From Craspedostauros australis (taxonomy: Eukaryota; Bacillariophyta; Bacillariophyceae; Mastogloiales; Achnanthaceae), in assembly GCA_026770025.1 (NCBI GenBank), contig JAMXDE010000005.1, positions 2,666,001-2,730,000 of the forward strand: 64,000 bases of DNA, in the 5' to 3' direction. Below the pieces are notes generated by a model. The model was not told the DNA's origin, did no database searches, and worked only from the letters and a program-made list of their open reading frames with translations. Position 1 is the first letter of the stretch. Each line of letters opens with the position of its first letter. A program made the translations under genes and the position numbers. Shown here piece by piece: positions 21,746 to 32,596 of the stretch.

Positions 21746-21780
21746 TGTTTATTAACAATAGATCAGGACAAGCCTGCGGA
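21746..21780 (+). other. Remnant of Copia 5' leader joining two inverted LTRs
   Basis: The 35 bases contain tttattaacaatagatcagg, which corresponds to tttataaacgatagatcagg in the leaders of elements 1 and 2. It is all that is left of internal sequence between the two arms. Confidence 0.75.
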
Positions 21781-22581
21781 TGTTGGCAAGTTCCGTGATT
21801 GGAAGCCTACAATTGTGGAAGATGGTATTGGTTGATAGTCGTTCGTTTGCTATTTCATTACGTTAGGATTCCGATCCTCTTGGTGTCCTCTCTCTTGCCC
21901 GATGCTCTTGGCACGTTTGACTTGTCTTGTTGATACAGTCTCCAACTATGAGTTGGCATGCGAGATGCTCTCTTGCTACTCTTTGTATTCTCTCTCTCTC
22001 TCTCTCTCTCAATATTGTGTACTTGTGCTACATGATATTCCGTGTTCGATGCGTACTCCGCATTCAATACTTCGTTCGTTCATTTCTGGTTCCTACTCCA
22101 TGAGTACTTACCATTTGAAGTTCATCTCTTGTATCCCTGATCTTGATGTCCTTCGGTCATTGGATCTTTGCCTCCTGCTCTGACCTGGAGACAGATGTCA
22201 ACGTGGTGACACGATGACATCCTGTTGACGTCAGTAGGCATCCTTCTGCTCTCCAGATGTCACGTTCCATTGGTGATGCAGTAGTCTGTCAGATGATATT
22301 GTCATCTGAGGTTTAGTTGGGAAGTACCTCGAGATTCTCTTGGTACCATTGATGGATGGACGGACGATATTCCTAATTCTCTCAGAAATCGCCGATTGCG
22401 AATTTCCTTCAGAAATTCTGCTCATTTTTGTGTGCTCCATTTCCCCTGTAATTCTGACGAATCACATCATGCTATTGACACGAATGTAGTTATACCGTCC
22501 AAGTGCGTATGAGAGAATAACGGGTGAACGATGCACATATACACGTACATCTCGACATATACTCACATGTACATCTCGAAA
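21781..22581 (-). repeat. Diverged Copia LTR, minus-strand orientation (right arm of LTR palindrome)
   Basis: Begins tgttggcaag and ends ctcgaaa (ctcgaca with one change); about 800 bp, aligned along its whole length with the LTRs of elements 1 and 2. No target duplication was found by comparing the flanks of either arm or of the pair. Confidence 0.88.
22226..22233. promoter_or_regulatory. Complete CRE palindrome TGACGTCA in an old Copia LTR
   Basis: The palindromic octamer TGACGTCA is intact here; the younger LTRs have cGACGTCA and element 1 has aACGTCA at the same alignment position. Such sites bind bZIP factors. Function in this organism is inference. Confidence 0.35.
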
Positions 22582-22753
22582 TGCATGACATGATGAATAC
22601 AGCAGTATCTCATGATGCTACTGTGGCTTATGCATGCTATGGCAAATGAAATTGAAAGAGATGAAGATGTTGTGCTCATAGTTCTGAGAATGCAACAACA
22701 GGAATAGGTAATCAGATACAACTAATAAGGCTGGGTTACCCCGGATTTCCAAC
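22582..22753 (-). repeat. Inverted copy of the repeat terminus at 16484, truncated by an LTR
   Basis: Reverse complement of 16484-16665 with scattered differences. It starts exactly where the Copia LTR ends at 22581, so the LTR insertion or a rearrangement cut it. Confidence 0.7.
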
Positions 22754-23742
22754 GCACACGCGATACATGCTAAAATGTGCGCACATGGCGTGGACATTAT
22801 GCGCGGCGCAGTTCCGCATGCTCAGCAACATGGACGATCCAATGAAGAGTGGTGAGAGCATGGCGAGATTGAACTCCTCAGTGTGAAACAGTCGGCTCTG
22901 CTCTATTCTGGACTGCTCTTGTGTGCTGCTGATATCCAAGGGATCATTGCTCCCCCAAGCAGGATGGATGCAACGATACACATACATCCAAGTTGCTGTT
23001 GCCAAGAAGGTTGCTGGTGTACGGTATTCTGGAGTAGAACTGAAACGCGATTGCAGAACAAATCAACTGTATCATCAACTACAATGCAATACGATGAACG
23101 AAGTTACAATGGATGATATCAGGACATAAGGAACTGATCATAGCATGTGAGGAACACATCAGTCGATACCACATTGTTTTGTGATCATTTCCACCGCGTG
23201 TTAACATGTTCTTGGGCACACAGAAATTCGCCACGATAGTACATCGCGGTGATTGGCATTCGTGAATGGCAAGAACGAGTGGCGGCTCCAAAGAAACGAA
23301 CAGATCTCGACAACAACACAACGCACCAGAGACCATTGCATCGCTCCTTGGACCTCGCGTCACTGAGCGTACGTGCGTGTATCTGCGAAGACGAGGACCA
23401 ATGCAAACCACGTCCGCCTGTTTCAACGGAGATATTCTTCACAGCATTTGCTCCTGCTGGCGTTACGACTCACAGACATGGAGTATTGGATTTTCAAAAG
23501 GTGAATATTATTACAGTCTGCGTCATGGATCTGGCAGTGTCCTTGTTTGGAAACGCGGAGGATGCGGCTTTCAGTGGTTGTTTGGTAATCTGGCCATTCC
23601 ACCTCCTCATGTCTTGCTCTCAACCTGTCGCATCTTCTTCTTCTGAGTCCTTGCGGTGTACTCGCACTCGTGCCCGTTTGCATCGATGTTTGCGGAACCT
23701 GTGTCTGGTTCGCAACTGCCAGCGTGGCGCAGTTTATTTTCA
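22754..23742. other. Intergenic region downstream of the aconitase gene
   Basis: Contains overlapping ORFs of up to 178 codons on both strands (longest 23249-23785 plus) without recognisable domains or a preferred frame. Nothing else supported. Confidence 0.45.
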
Positions 23743-23774
23743 TCGTACTCGTACATACTCTGGTACGAGTACGA
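23743..23774. other. Perfect 12-bp inverted repeat just 3' of the aconitase gene
   Basis: tcgtactcgtac and gtacgagtacga flank an 8-base loop, 22 bases beyond the stop codon of the minus-strand gene. In the transcript it would form a stable hairpin in the 3' UTR. A role in 3'-end formation or stability is only a guess. Confidence 0.6.
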
Positions 23775-23795
23775 GCGCGATGTGATGCAATGTGA

Positions 23796-26561
23796 TTAGG
23801 CGGCATCGAATTTGGCAGCGGCCTCCTTCATCTCGTCGCTGATCTCGACAGAGCTGGCACTGTCAACGAACTCTGGGACTTCGTCGAAGTTGAGGTACCG
23901 GTAGGTGTCCTCCGCCGATTCGTTGACCTGGTCCATGTACTTCATGTATTCGTCGACGGTTGGCAGTCGGCCCTCGATGGAGGCGACGGCAGCGAGCTCG
24001 GCACTTGCGAGGTAGACGTTGGCTCCCTGTCCGAGACGGTTGGGGAAGTTTCTGGTACTCGTGGAGACGACTGTGCAGCCTGGCTCGACACGTGCCTGGT
24101 TACCCATGCAGAGACTGCATCCTGGCATCTCTGTGCGTGCACCGGCAACGCCAAAGATGCTGTAGTAACCCTCCTCGATGAGCTTCGCCTCGTCCATCTT
24201 GGTTGGTGGTGCTACCCACAGGCGGGTTGGGATGGGTTTTTCCAGGTTGTTCAGGAGCTTTCCGGCAGCGCGGAAATGTCCGATGTTGGTCATGCAGGAT
24301 CCGATGAAGACTTCGTCGATCTTGTCGCCGGTGACGTCGCTGAGCAGGGCAGAGGCATCTGGGTCGTTGGGCAAGGCCAGGATTGGCTCCTTGATGTCCT
24401 CCAGGTTGATTTCGATGACGGCGGCGTAGTCGGCCTCCGCATCTGCCTCCATGAGAACTGGGTCCTTCAACCATTCCTCCATGCGAGCAACTCGGCGCTC
24501 CAGGGTTCGGGCGTCTCCGTATCCTTCGGAAATCATCCACTTGAGCATGACGACGTTGGAGTTGAGGTACTCGATGATGGGTTCCTTGTTGAGCTTGATC
24601 GTGCATCCTGCGGCAGATCGCTCGGCGCTGGCATCGCTGAGCTCGAATGCCTGTTCGCACTTCAGGTCTGGAAGGCCTTCGATTTCCAGGATGCGACCGG
24701 AGAAGATGTTCTTCTTGCCCTTCTTTTCCGTTGTCAGGAGGCCCATCTGGATTGCCGTGTATGGGATGGCCTGCACCAAATCGCGGAGGGTGATGCCTGG
24801 CTGCATCTCACCGGAGAATCGCACCAGCACACTCTCGGGCATGTCCAATGGCATGATACCTGTCGCGGCAGCGAAGGCGACCAGTCCGGATCCGGCTGGG
24901 AAGGAGATACCGATTGGGAAGCGGGTGTGAGAATCTCCGCCGGTTCCCACCGTGTCCGGCAACAGCATGCGGTTCAACCACGAATGGATGATGCCGTCAC
25001 CTGGCTTGAGGGAGACACCGCCACGGGTGCGGATGAAATCTGGCAAGGTGTGGTGCGTGACGACGTCGACTGGCTTGGGGTATGCGGCAGTGTGGCAGAA
25101 TGATTGCATGACGAGGTCTGCGGAAAATCCAAGGCACGCCAAGGAGCGCAATTCGTCGCGGGTCATTGGGCCGGTGGTGTCCTGGGATCCGACGGTGGTC
25201 ATCCTTGGTTCGCAGTACTGGCCTGGGACGATACCTTCATCCTCGCCCATGCCGCATGCCTTTCCGACCATCTTCTGGGCAAGTGTGTATCCTGCTGGCT
25301 TGTTGTCGGATGGTGGCGCTGGCATGCTGAAGATGTCATCGATCTCTTCGCCCTGGCCGAGGGCCACGCGTGCCTTGCTGGTCAGGCCGCGGCCGATGAT
25401 GAGCGGGATGCGACCGCCTGCGCGCACTTCGTCGAGGATGACGTTGGTTTTGAGTTTGAACTCTGTGAGGGTCTCGCCATTCTTTGTGACGATGCCTTCG
25501 TGGGGCTTCACAGTGATGACGTCGCCCATGTGCATGTCATCGACCTCCAGCTCGATGGGCAAGGCACCGGAATCCTCCATGGTGTTGAAAAAGATCGGTG
25601 CGATCTTGCCACCGAGGCAGAGTCCGCCGGCCTTGATGTTTGGCACGTAGGGGATGTCGTCTCCCATGAACCAGAGGACGGAGTTGGTGGCGGATTTGCG
25701 CGAGGATCCGGTTCCGACGACGTCTCCGACGTAGGCCAGCGGATGGCCCTTCTTGAGGAGCTCCTCGATCTGGCCGAGAGGGCCGATCTCGCCGTCGACT
25801 TCCGGCGCGATGCCATCGCGGGTGTTCTTGAGCATGGCAAGGGCGTGGAGCGGGATGTCAGGGCGAGACCAGGCATCCTGGGCAGGGCTGAGATCGTCGG
25901 TGTTGGTCTCGCCAGTGACCTTGAAGACGGTGGTGGTCATCTCCGTTGGAACCTCCGGGCGCTGCAGGTACCAGTCGGCGTTGGCCCAGCTGGTGAGCAC
26001 CTGCTTGGCAGCGGGGTATCCCTCGTTGGCCAGGGCCTCGATGTCGTGGAAGGCGTCGAAGACGAGGAGGGTGCTGGAAAGCTGCTTTGCTGCCAACAAC
26101 GCGAGCTCTTCGCTGGGGTCCTTGAGGAGCTCCACCAGGGTGGCGACATTGTAGCCGCCCTGCATGGTTCCCAGGAGCTCGATGGCGCGCTCGCGAGGGA
26201 AGAGATCGTGCGTTTCGGCGCCGGTGGCCAACGCCGAAAGCCAGGTGGCCTTGACGTAGGCGGCCTCATCGACGCCCGGTGGCACTCGGTGCACCAGCAG
26301 GTCTTGGAGACGCTCGGAGCTGCTGTACGAACCGGCCTTGAGCTCGTCGATGAGCTGGTTGGTCTGGGCGGCATCCAGAGGCTTGGGGGCCACGCCGAAT
26401 CCATTTCCCATGGCGGCACGTTCGGCGACGTGGGCATCGTACACATCCAGGAATGACGACGAGGATGAGAGGGAGCGAGCGGATGCCTTCGCGGCGCTCG
26501 CGGTCGCGCGGATGCGCAGGCCGTGGAGGAAGCCAGCCTTGGCAATTCTTGACGACATCAT
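23796..26561 (-). CDS. ACO: Aconitate hydratase B, mitochondrial (921 aa)
   Basis: Bacterial AcnB-type aconitase, which interconverts citrate and isocitrate in the TCA cycle. The order is that of AcnB, not of mitochondrial ACO2: an N-terminal HEAT-like domain (about 60-205), then the swivel domain (about 210-430, with GTGSSRKSA), then the three catalytic domains. Cysteine ligands of the [4Fe-4S] cluster are Cys756 (GSCMTN), Cys815 and Cys818 (GCSLC); the 59- and 3-residue spacings equal those of E. coli Acn[11 protein letters not shown] and [13 protein letters not shown] are further family blocks. The first about 40 residues are rich in Ala, Ser and Arg with almost no acidic residues, as in a mitochondrial presequence. 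Single exon, ATG ATG start. Its 5' end faces the lumen-protein gene at 27902. Confidence 0.95.
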   Translation of the reverse strand: MMSSRIAKAGFLHGLRIRATASAAKASARSLSSSSSFLDVYDAHVAERAAMGNGFGVAPKPLDAAQTNQLIDELKAGSYSSSERLQDLLVHRVPPGVDEAAYVKATWLSALATGAETHDLFPRERAIELLGTMQGGYNVATLVELLKDPSEELALLAAKQLSSTLLVFDAFHDIEALANEGYPAAKQVLTSWANADWYLQRPEVPTEMTTTVFKVTGETNTDDLSPAQDAWSRPDIPLHALAMLKNTRDGIAPEVDGEIGPLGQIEELLKKGHPLAYVGDVVGTGSSRKSATNSVLWFMGDDIPYVPNIKAGGLCLGGKIAPIFFNTMEDSGALPIELEVDDMHMGDVITVKPHEGIVTKNGETLTEFKLKTNVILDEVRAGGRIPLIIGRGLTSKARVALGQGEEIDDIFSMPAPPSDNKPAGYTLAQKMVGKACGMGEDEGIVPGQYCEPRMTTVGSQDTTGPMTRDELRSLACLGFSADLVMQSFCHTAAYPKPVDVVTHHTLPDFIRTRGGVSLKPGDGIIHSWLNRMLLPDTVGTGGDSHTRFPIGISFPAGSGLVAFAAATGIMPLDMPESVLVRFSGEMQPGITLRDLVQAIPYTAIQMGLLTTEKKGKKNIFSGRILEIEGLPDLKCEQAFELSDASAERSAAGCTIKLNKEPIIEYLNSNVVMLKWMISEGYGDARTLERRVARMEEWLKDPVLMEADAEADYAAVIEINLEDIKEPILALPNDPDASALLSDVTGDKIDEVFIGSCMTNIGHFRAAGKLLNNLEKPIPTRLWVAPPTKMDEAKLIEEGYYSIFGVAGARTEMPGCSLCMGNQARVEPGCTVVSTSTRNFPNRLGQGANVYLASAELAAVASIEGRLPTVDEYMKYMDQVNESAEDTYRYLNFDEVPEFVDSASSVEISDEMKEAAAKFDAA

Positions 26562-27901
26562 TATGTTGCTGGAGTGGGGTGTTGGTGGATTGTGACACTT
26601 ACTGTGTGATTGGGTCGTTGGTTTTGTTGTGGTGCGTTGTGGTGCGTTGTTGCAGCCCGATCTTTGGTGGATGTGGTGCTGTTCGGTGTTGTTGGGCGAG
26701 GAGGGGAAAGAGCTGTTCTCTTCGCTTGCGCTGTGGAGAGAGAGAGGAGGTGTGTGGTTGTGATCTCTGTGGGCAACGACAGTAACAGGTTCAGCTGTGT
26801 TGGTGACTTGGATGAGCGTTGGTGGTTGTGACTGGTGTGATGTCTCTCTTGTGGGGTTGTTGATGCCCTCTCCGCACTCGTGTCCTTGTTGGATCTGCGT
26901 GGGTGGCGGCGCCCTCTTGGGATCGATTCATTCTTCGACCCGCAAATCGATTGCGGGAGGTTTGGGATGGGCGGAATGAGAACTTTGGTGGTCGTCGATG
27001 TCTCACAGTTTCCACGTTTTGTTTCGCGTGCTCATTGTTTGAGTGAGTTGTTGCGTGCATTTTCGAGAACTTGGAAAGTTCGCGTTGCCATGACCCTCTC
27101 CGTTGGTTGGCGAAGAGAACAAGAGCGAGCGAAGGTAGCGAACTTCGACTTCCTTCCGTCGATTTCATTCGTCGATCGATGCAACAGCTCCATTCCCCAT
27201 CTGCCAGAAGAAGATGTGAAGAACAACTCGTCATGTCGCTATCGATTCAATCGACTGAATGAAACTGCATTGGTCTCCAGGGAGATGATTGACCAGTTGG
27301 AACTACATTTGCTCTAGATATTATTTTGTAGCCTTGATCAATGTGAACAGTTTGACGAACAGAAATGCGAACGACAGCCAATTCGGACAGTTGACAGGTT
27401 TGTTGCTTTATCGATCTAGATAGTGTTTGCGGAGTAGACAACTATGGGAGCCGAAGAGCACCAAACTTCATCAGCTACAACGAGCACAGATCCTATCCAA
27501 AAGGCAAAGCTTCGTGTCCTCTGTGACAGTGTGTAGATGTGTTTGCTGTGGATGCACAACGAACTTGTCCCTCTGTCTACCATACACACCAATACTCAAT
27601 CTCTCCATCCGAGTATAAGTGCTTGTGTGATAGTACCATGTCCGCAGAGTTGATAGTTTGCCGGTGCTGAATCATCATCGTTCAACGACAAAGATACGAT
27701 TCGGCTGACGTTTGTGCGACAGGGAAGATCGGTCCCGCGTCAATTTGTCGTCGGTTGACAAGAGAGAGGAGGCAGAGAGCAGATGACATCAACGCAGCAA
27801 CTGCCACAGCAACTGCCACAACCACACAGTTCCGATCACAAAGACAACAACACGCCCACCCAACTACTCGTAATCTCACTTGCGCATTGCGAACGAAGAC
27901 A
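26562..27901. promoter_or_regulatory. Shared upstream region of aconitase (minus) and lumen protein (plus)
   Basis: About 1.3 kb between divergent starts. No convincing gene; the longest ORF (26880-27317 plus) has no recognisable domain. The last 100 bases before 27902 are rich in ACAACAAC-like sequence, as seen before several start codons in this window, which fits a 5' UTR. No specific factor site recognised. Confidence 0.45.
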
Positions 27902-29064
27902 ATGACCGCTACAAACGCCTGCCTCCTCGTTGCCGTCACGTTGGCCACCATCTGTACGCCGTCCACCGACGCCTTCCAACCCAGCGCCGCTATCTCTGCT
28001 GCCGTTGGCAAGCCACACGCGACAGCAACCACCACATCCATTCGCAACACTGCTGCTGATGCGCAGGACAACGGCGTCTCCCGACGCAGCTTCTTCGTCG
28101 GCGTCGCCGGAACATCCGCGGCTGCCTTGGCAGGATGGACCAGCAATCCCGCACCAGCAGAAGCCATTGGGCCCGTCAAGATCAACCTCCTCAATCCAAG
28201 CTACAGTGCCAGACCATGTCCGAAGAATAAGCCGATCCCAGGAGAAAAGGCCATGAAGGGAATGCGTGGTCTTTGCGTCACGGTCGATGTCGACATGGAA
28301 ACCGCGACCGAGAAGGATCTGGACAAGGTCGGCGTTTACGGTTTCATCACGGATGCGCAGACTGGAGAGAGCGTGCTGGCGAACAACCCAGATTTGTCCA
28401 CCGATGCCGGCCAGTTCGCCATGGTCGAGAAGGTCACGCCAAAGGACAACAAGCTGCAGTTTGAATTCATCGCTGCCGTGCCGCGCGAATTGGTAAGTGC
28501 AATCGTGTGCGGAATGAGATCAGGAGCACGCTACTAAACTGCACTCTTAATTTATGTTGTGGCACATTGCGTGGTATTGGGAGTAAAATGGAGACGAGCG
28601 CGGCGAGAACGACAGCACTGTCATACGTTCGATGATAGTTTGCGGATGAGGGAGCCTGACATGCCGAATGCAACTGCTGAATGTAAACGTTGGCCATGTT
28701 CTGCATTTTTGCTTGTGATGACGTGAACTGCGCCAAAGTAACCAACTCACTCACTCACTCAACTAACCAATGACCCACCTACTCCATCAACATTCGACGG
28801 CTTCAATTCCAACAACGCTGGCATTCTTTCAACAACAACCCATTGCCCCCACAGGATTACACTCAGTTCGATACAGGCATTTGCCCCCTTAAGTTCGAGA
28901 GCTTGCGAATCATCAGCTTTCCCGGTGGTCAGCAGTACGGTGCCATCAACCCATGCGAGATGAACGAATTCAGCGATGAGTGTTCCGCCTGGGAGGACGA
29001 GAATGGCCCTTACGAGAAGATCGAGTACATGATGAAGAGCAACCCACGCACGAAGGGACGATAA
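27902..29064 (+). CDS. Predicted Tat-targeted thylakoid-lumen protein, two exons (266 aa)
   Basis: Exon 1 is 27902-28492, a GTAAGT...ACAG intron follows (28493-28854), and exon 2 is 28855-29064; the junction is in phase 0. Three targeting signals are visible: an ER signal peptide ending at S-T-D-A|F-Q-P (residues 21-27), a plastid transit segment, and a twin-arginine lumen signal with SRRSFF at 60-65, hydrophobic stretch and A-E-A cleavage site near 88. The mature part of about 178 residues is soluble, with several Cys (PCPK, LCV, ICPL, NPCEM, DECSAW) that could form disulfides. I do not recognise the family. The targeting is well supported; a role in photosystem assembly or protection is conjecture. 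Transcribed divergently from aconitase. Confidence 0.8.
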
Positions 29065-29686
29065 GCATCATTGACGACATTTGAGTTCGTGGACGAGATG
29101 ATGAAATGGTTTAGGGAGATGCGCTTACTTTTCGGCCAATCGATCACTACACTACGTTATCCGGTGGAGTATGGTACCATACAACGAGCACGACTACACG
29201 CAATCAATGAACAGGCTACGAATACAGAGAGGAGCGTGTACTTGCACCAGGAGGAGGAGGAGAAGCATCATTTGCCTAAACCACGGAACAGCGGCATACA
29301 CGTACTCCCCATCATCCTCGCAATTGCCACATGGAAAGAAGTGCACTATCGTCCAAGGCTAAGGTGAAGGAAGACAAGGCGTATGGTAGAAACATGAGTA
29401 CAAAGCTATGCACCCCACTTTAGCCTTTGCTGATCGTTCACTTTGATTGTCCAGCTGCATTTGCATCTGCAACGCATCTCTACGCTCGGACTCTCTCGAA
29501 ACGCAGTTGTTCTTTTTGCTTGATTGTCTTGATGCTTTGGTGCTGCCGAACAAATGTATCTCCGTGCACTGCTGCTACTATCTGCGGCGATTGTGTTCGT
29601 GACGACGAAGACTCCTGGGTCCCTCATCCGTTCCAAACCATGGGGGTGGCATTCGTGTATGTGTATGTGTAGATAAACGAGCGCGC
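29065..29686. other. Convergent 3' intergenic region
   Basis: Separates the 3' ends of the lumen-protein and 6PGDH genes. Only short ORFs; no RNA or repeat recognised. Confidence 0.45.
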
Positions 29687-31432
29687 TTAAAGCTCACCGG
29701 CGGTACGACCCGCAAGGTCACCAAGGTCCTTGTGGGCATCGTCCCACAAGGTATGGAATGTACCTTCCTTGTCGACGCGCTGGTAGGTGTGCCCACCGAA
29801 GAAGTCGCGCTGGGCCTGCACCAAGTTGGCAGGGAGGCGGCTTCGGCGGTACTGGTCGTAGTACGACAACGAGGCGGACATGGCAGGCACGGAGATGCCG
29901 GACGCGATGCCGAGGGTGACGATGCGGCGCCATGCCAGCTGGCGCTCGTTCAGCTCCTTGGCGAATCCTGGATCGACCATGAGGTTGGCCAGCTTGGTGT
30001 CACGTTGGACGGCCTCCTGGATGCCTGCCAGCAACCTTGCACGGATGATGCAGCCACCGCGCCACATGCGTGCGCAGAGGGCGAGGTCCACGTTCCATTC
30101 CATCTTCTCAGATGCGGCGCGGATGATGCCAAGTCCCTGGGCGTAAGACACGACCTTCGCGCAGTAGAGAGCGGACTTGAGGTCGCTGATGATCTGCGCC
30201 TTGTCGACGTCTGGCTTCTTGCTTGGTCCTTCAAGGATGTTCTCGGCGGCGACGCGCTCCTCCTTGCGACCGGATAGGTAACGGCTGTCCAGGGAAGCGG
30301 CGATGGTTGGTGCCGCGACGCTCTGCTCCGCAGCTTCCTGGACGGTCCAACGCCCGGTGCCCTTCATGCCGGTCTTGTCGAGGATCTTGTCAACGACGTA
30401 TCCGTCGCCGCCTTGATCATCCTTCTTGCGCAGGATCTTTCCAGTGATCTCGATGAGGAAAGATTCGAGTTCGGTGGCATTCCACTCCTCGAAGAGTGCC
30501 GCCATCTCGTCGTTGCTCATGCCGACGACATTCTGCGCATCACATCATCATGAAATCACCACAACATGTATCAGTACACGACACCATGGGCGTGTGCACC
30601 AATGACAAATCCCAGTTTCAATTTAGTGAGAGGGGATCAGGTCAGCATTGGCGTTGGCGTATTCAATCATTCATCCATCGATGCAAGCAAAGAAGGAAAC
30701 GACATGATGATCCTCATCTTGTGGGGTTTCAAGACAGAAAGCAACCGCGTTCGTGCGGAGCTCTGGATCTGGCACCGCTTCTCTTTTTGGAGACCAAGCG
30801 GGGAACTTGCTTACCTTCATGATGTCGTAAACCTCGCTGATGAGCTGCATGTCGCCGTATTCGATACCGTTGTGCACCATCTTGACGTAGTTACCTGCGC
30901 CGATGGGGCCGAGGTATCCGGTGCATGCCTCCGTGCCAACCTGGGCGGCGCACTTGGTCATGATCGGTTCGATGGCGTCCCAGGCATCCTTGGGGCCTCC
31001 GGGCATGAGGGATGGCCCGTTGCGGGCACCTTCCTCGCCGCCAGAAATTCCCATGCCGATGAAGTTGATCTTCTTGGCGGCAAGCTCCTCGCCGCGTCGG
31101 ACGGTGTTTGGGTACCACTCGTTGCCGCCGTCGATGATGATGTCGCCTTCCTCCATGTGCTCCGCGAGCTTGGCGATGGTCTCGTCAACCGCCTTTCCGG
31201 CCTGCACCAAGATGACGACCTTGCGCGGTTTGGAGAGCTTGGAGACGAAGTCGGCGGGGCCTTCCGACCCGACAATGGGCAAATCGCCCTCGGCCTTGGC
31301 ACGGGCGACGGTGGCCGTGACCTTTGCTGGAGAGCGGTTGCCGACGGCGACCTTGAAACCATGATCGGCCATGTTCAAGGCAAAGTTTTGTCCCATGACG
31401 GCGAGACCCCAAAGTCCAATATCGCAGCTCAT
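29687..31432 (-). CDS. gnd: 6-phosphogluconate dehydrogenase, decarboxylating, two exons (487 aa)
   Basis: Oxidises 6-phosphogluconate to ribulose 5-phosphate and CO2 with NADP+, the second oxidative step of the pentose phosphate pathway. Exon 1 is 31432-30815 and exon 2 is 30532-29687. The intron (30814-30533) has GTAAGC and GCAG ends and joins in phase 0 within the block Y-D-I-M-K|N-V-V-G-M. Motifs: nucleotide-binding GLAVMG (9-14), the active-site [23 protein letters not shown], and C-terminal GGHTYQR with the tail that closes the partner's active site. The length equals the usual 470-490. The start [14 protein letters not shown] leaves no room for a targeting peptide, so it is probably cytosolic. 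Confidence 0.95.
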
Positions 31433-32596
31433 CTTGATGTTGATTGTTGGTGATTACTTGCTGATTGTTGTGGTTGTTGTTGTGACAATTGTTGCAATTG
31501 TTGACGACGATGATTTAATTGTGAGTTTGGCAGGAAGAGAACAGCGTGCGTGTGAGTTGTTGTTGTGGGTTCGGGTCACAGAGAGAGACGAAGAGGAACA
31601 AACGCACCGCAGCAACAGTAGCAGCACAGCAGAGAGGCACAGTCGACGCCTGTGGTTTTGGAAAGACGCAAACGCGCAACAATCAATCATGCGCAGATGA
31701 CAATTCCCACAACCATGACCGGTGTGACCATCGCAACCACGAGATCACCGGTGTCTGCATGGTACTCGTGCTCGTGTGACAAGCAAATGCCCATCGAAGT
31801 GGTTGCTGATGCCATTCACAGAGAGCGGTTGGCACGATCGATGAATCGTTGTTCCTGCTGTTGTTGCGAATCTCGCACTTGTGTTGTGCATCATGGGCTC
31901 CTCACCTGTTCTCTTTTGGTCTGTCGAAGATTTTATGAGATTTCCAGTTCTCTTCCCCTCTTCCTTGTCATGATCATCAACATCGCCATCATGGCGCGTG
32001 CGGTGTGCAGGAAATCTTGTGTACCGGCGGAGTTCGGAGGTATCTTCTTTTGTGTTCCGTGGGTGAAACCGAAGAATCAACGCGAAACCAGCCTCGCGAA
32101 CAGTCGCGAAGAGGGAAAGGCAGTTGCACAAGCGCACTGTACCATACGTACGAGCGGCCCATGGGCAAGCGGGATAGGTCGAGCACTTGGATCCGGTGCA
32201 AGAAACGGTGATGTTCCGAGCAGACAAGCGGGGAGGCTCCAGAACAAATGGATGGAAGGGGAAACAGATGCCAGATCCGTAACTGCCACCGATAGTCTGG
32301 CTCGTACACAAAGCGCTCCTACCATCCTTGCAGTCTTATGGTACACGTATCCTTTGGAGCAAGCAGAAGGCAACAACTCCTCAGCAGGATCAGCATTGTA
32401 TTATAATACGACAATAACATCCTGCAGGTGGCAGTGGATGCCAATCGTACTCTGCTATTGCTCTCCCTCCCTACTCGCGGACTGATGCCAATCTTACGTT
32501 CCCCCATGACAATCCATCTAATATTATACTACTATTCGTACATATGATACGTACAGAGTGGAACACGATGATCACATTCACCCAATTTCACGATAT
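31433..32596. other. Region between the 6PGDH and Mis12-like genes
   Basis: Upstream of 6PGDH there are TTGTTG runs and the complementary-looking ACAACA content of a probable 5' UTR. An open plus-strand stretch at 31652-32485 has no recognisable domain and ordinary intergenic composition; I do not call it. The 3' flank of the Mis12-like gene at 32515-32560 is rich in TACTA and GTAC. Confidence 0.4.

Noticed and set aside
23249..23785. 178-codon ORF downstream of aconitase
   Set aside because: No domain and competing ORFs on the opposite strand.
25104..26456. 450-codon plus-strand ORF
   Set aside because: Lies antisense to aconitase and arises from its codon bias; no domain.
31652..32485. 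277-codon plus-strand ORF
   Set aside because: No domain, mixed composition, overlaps equally long ORFs on the other strand.
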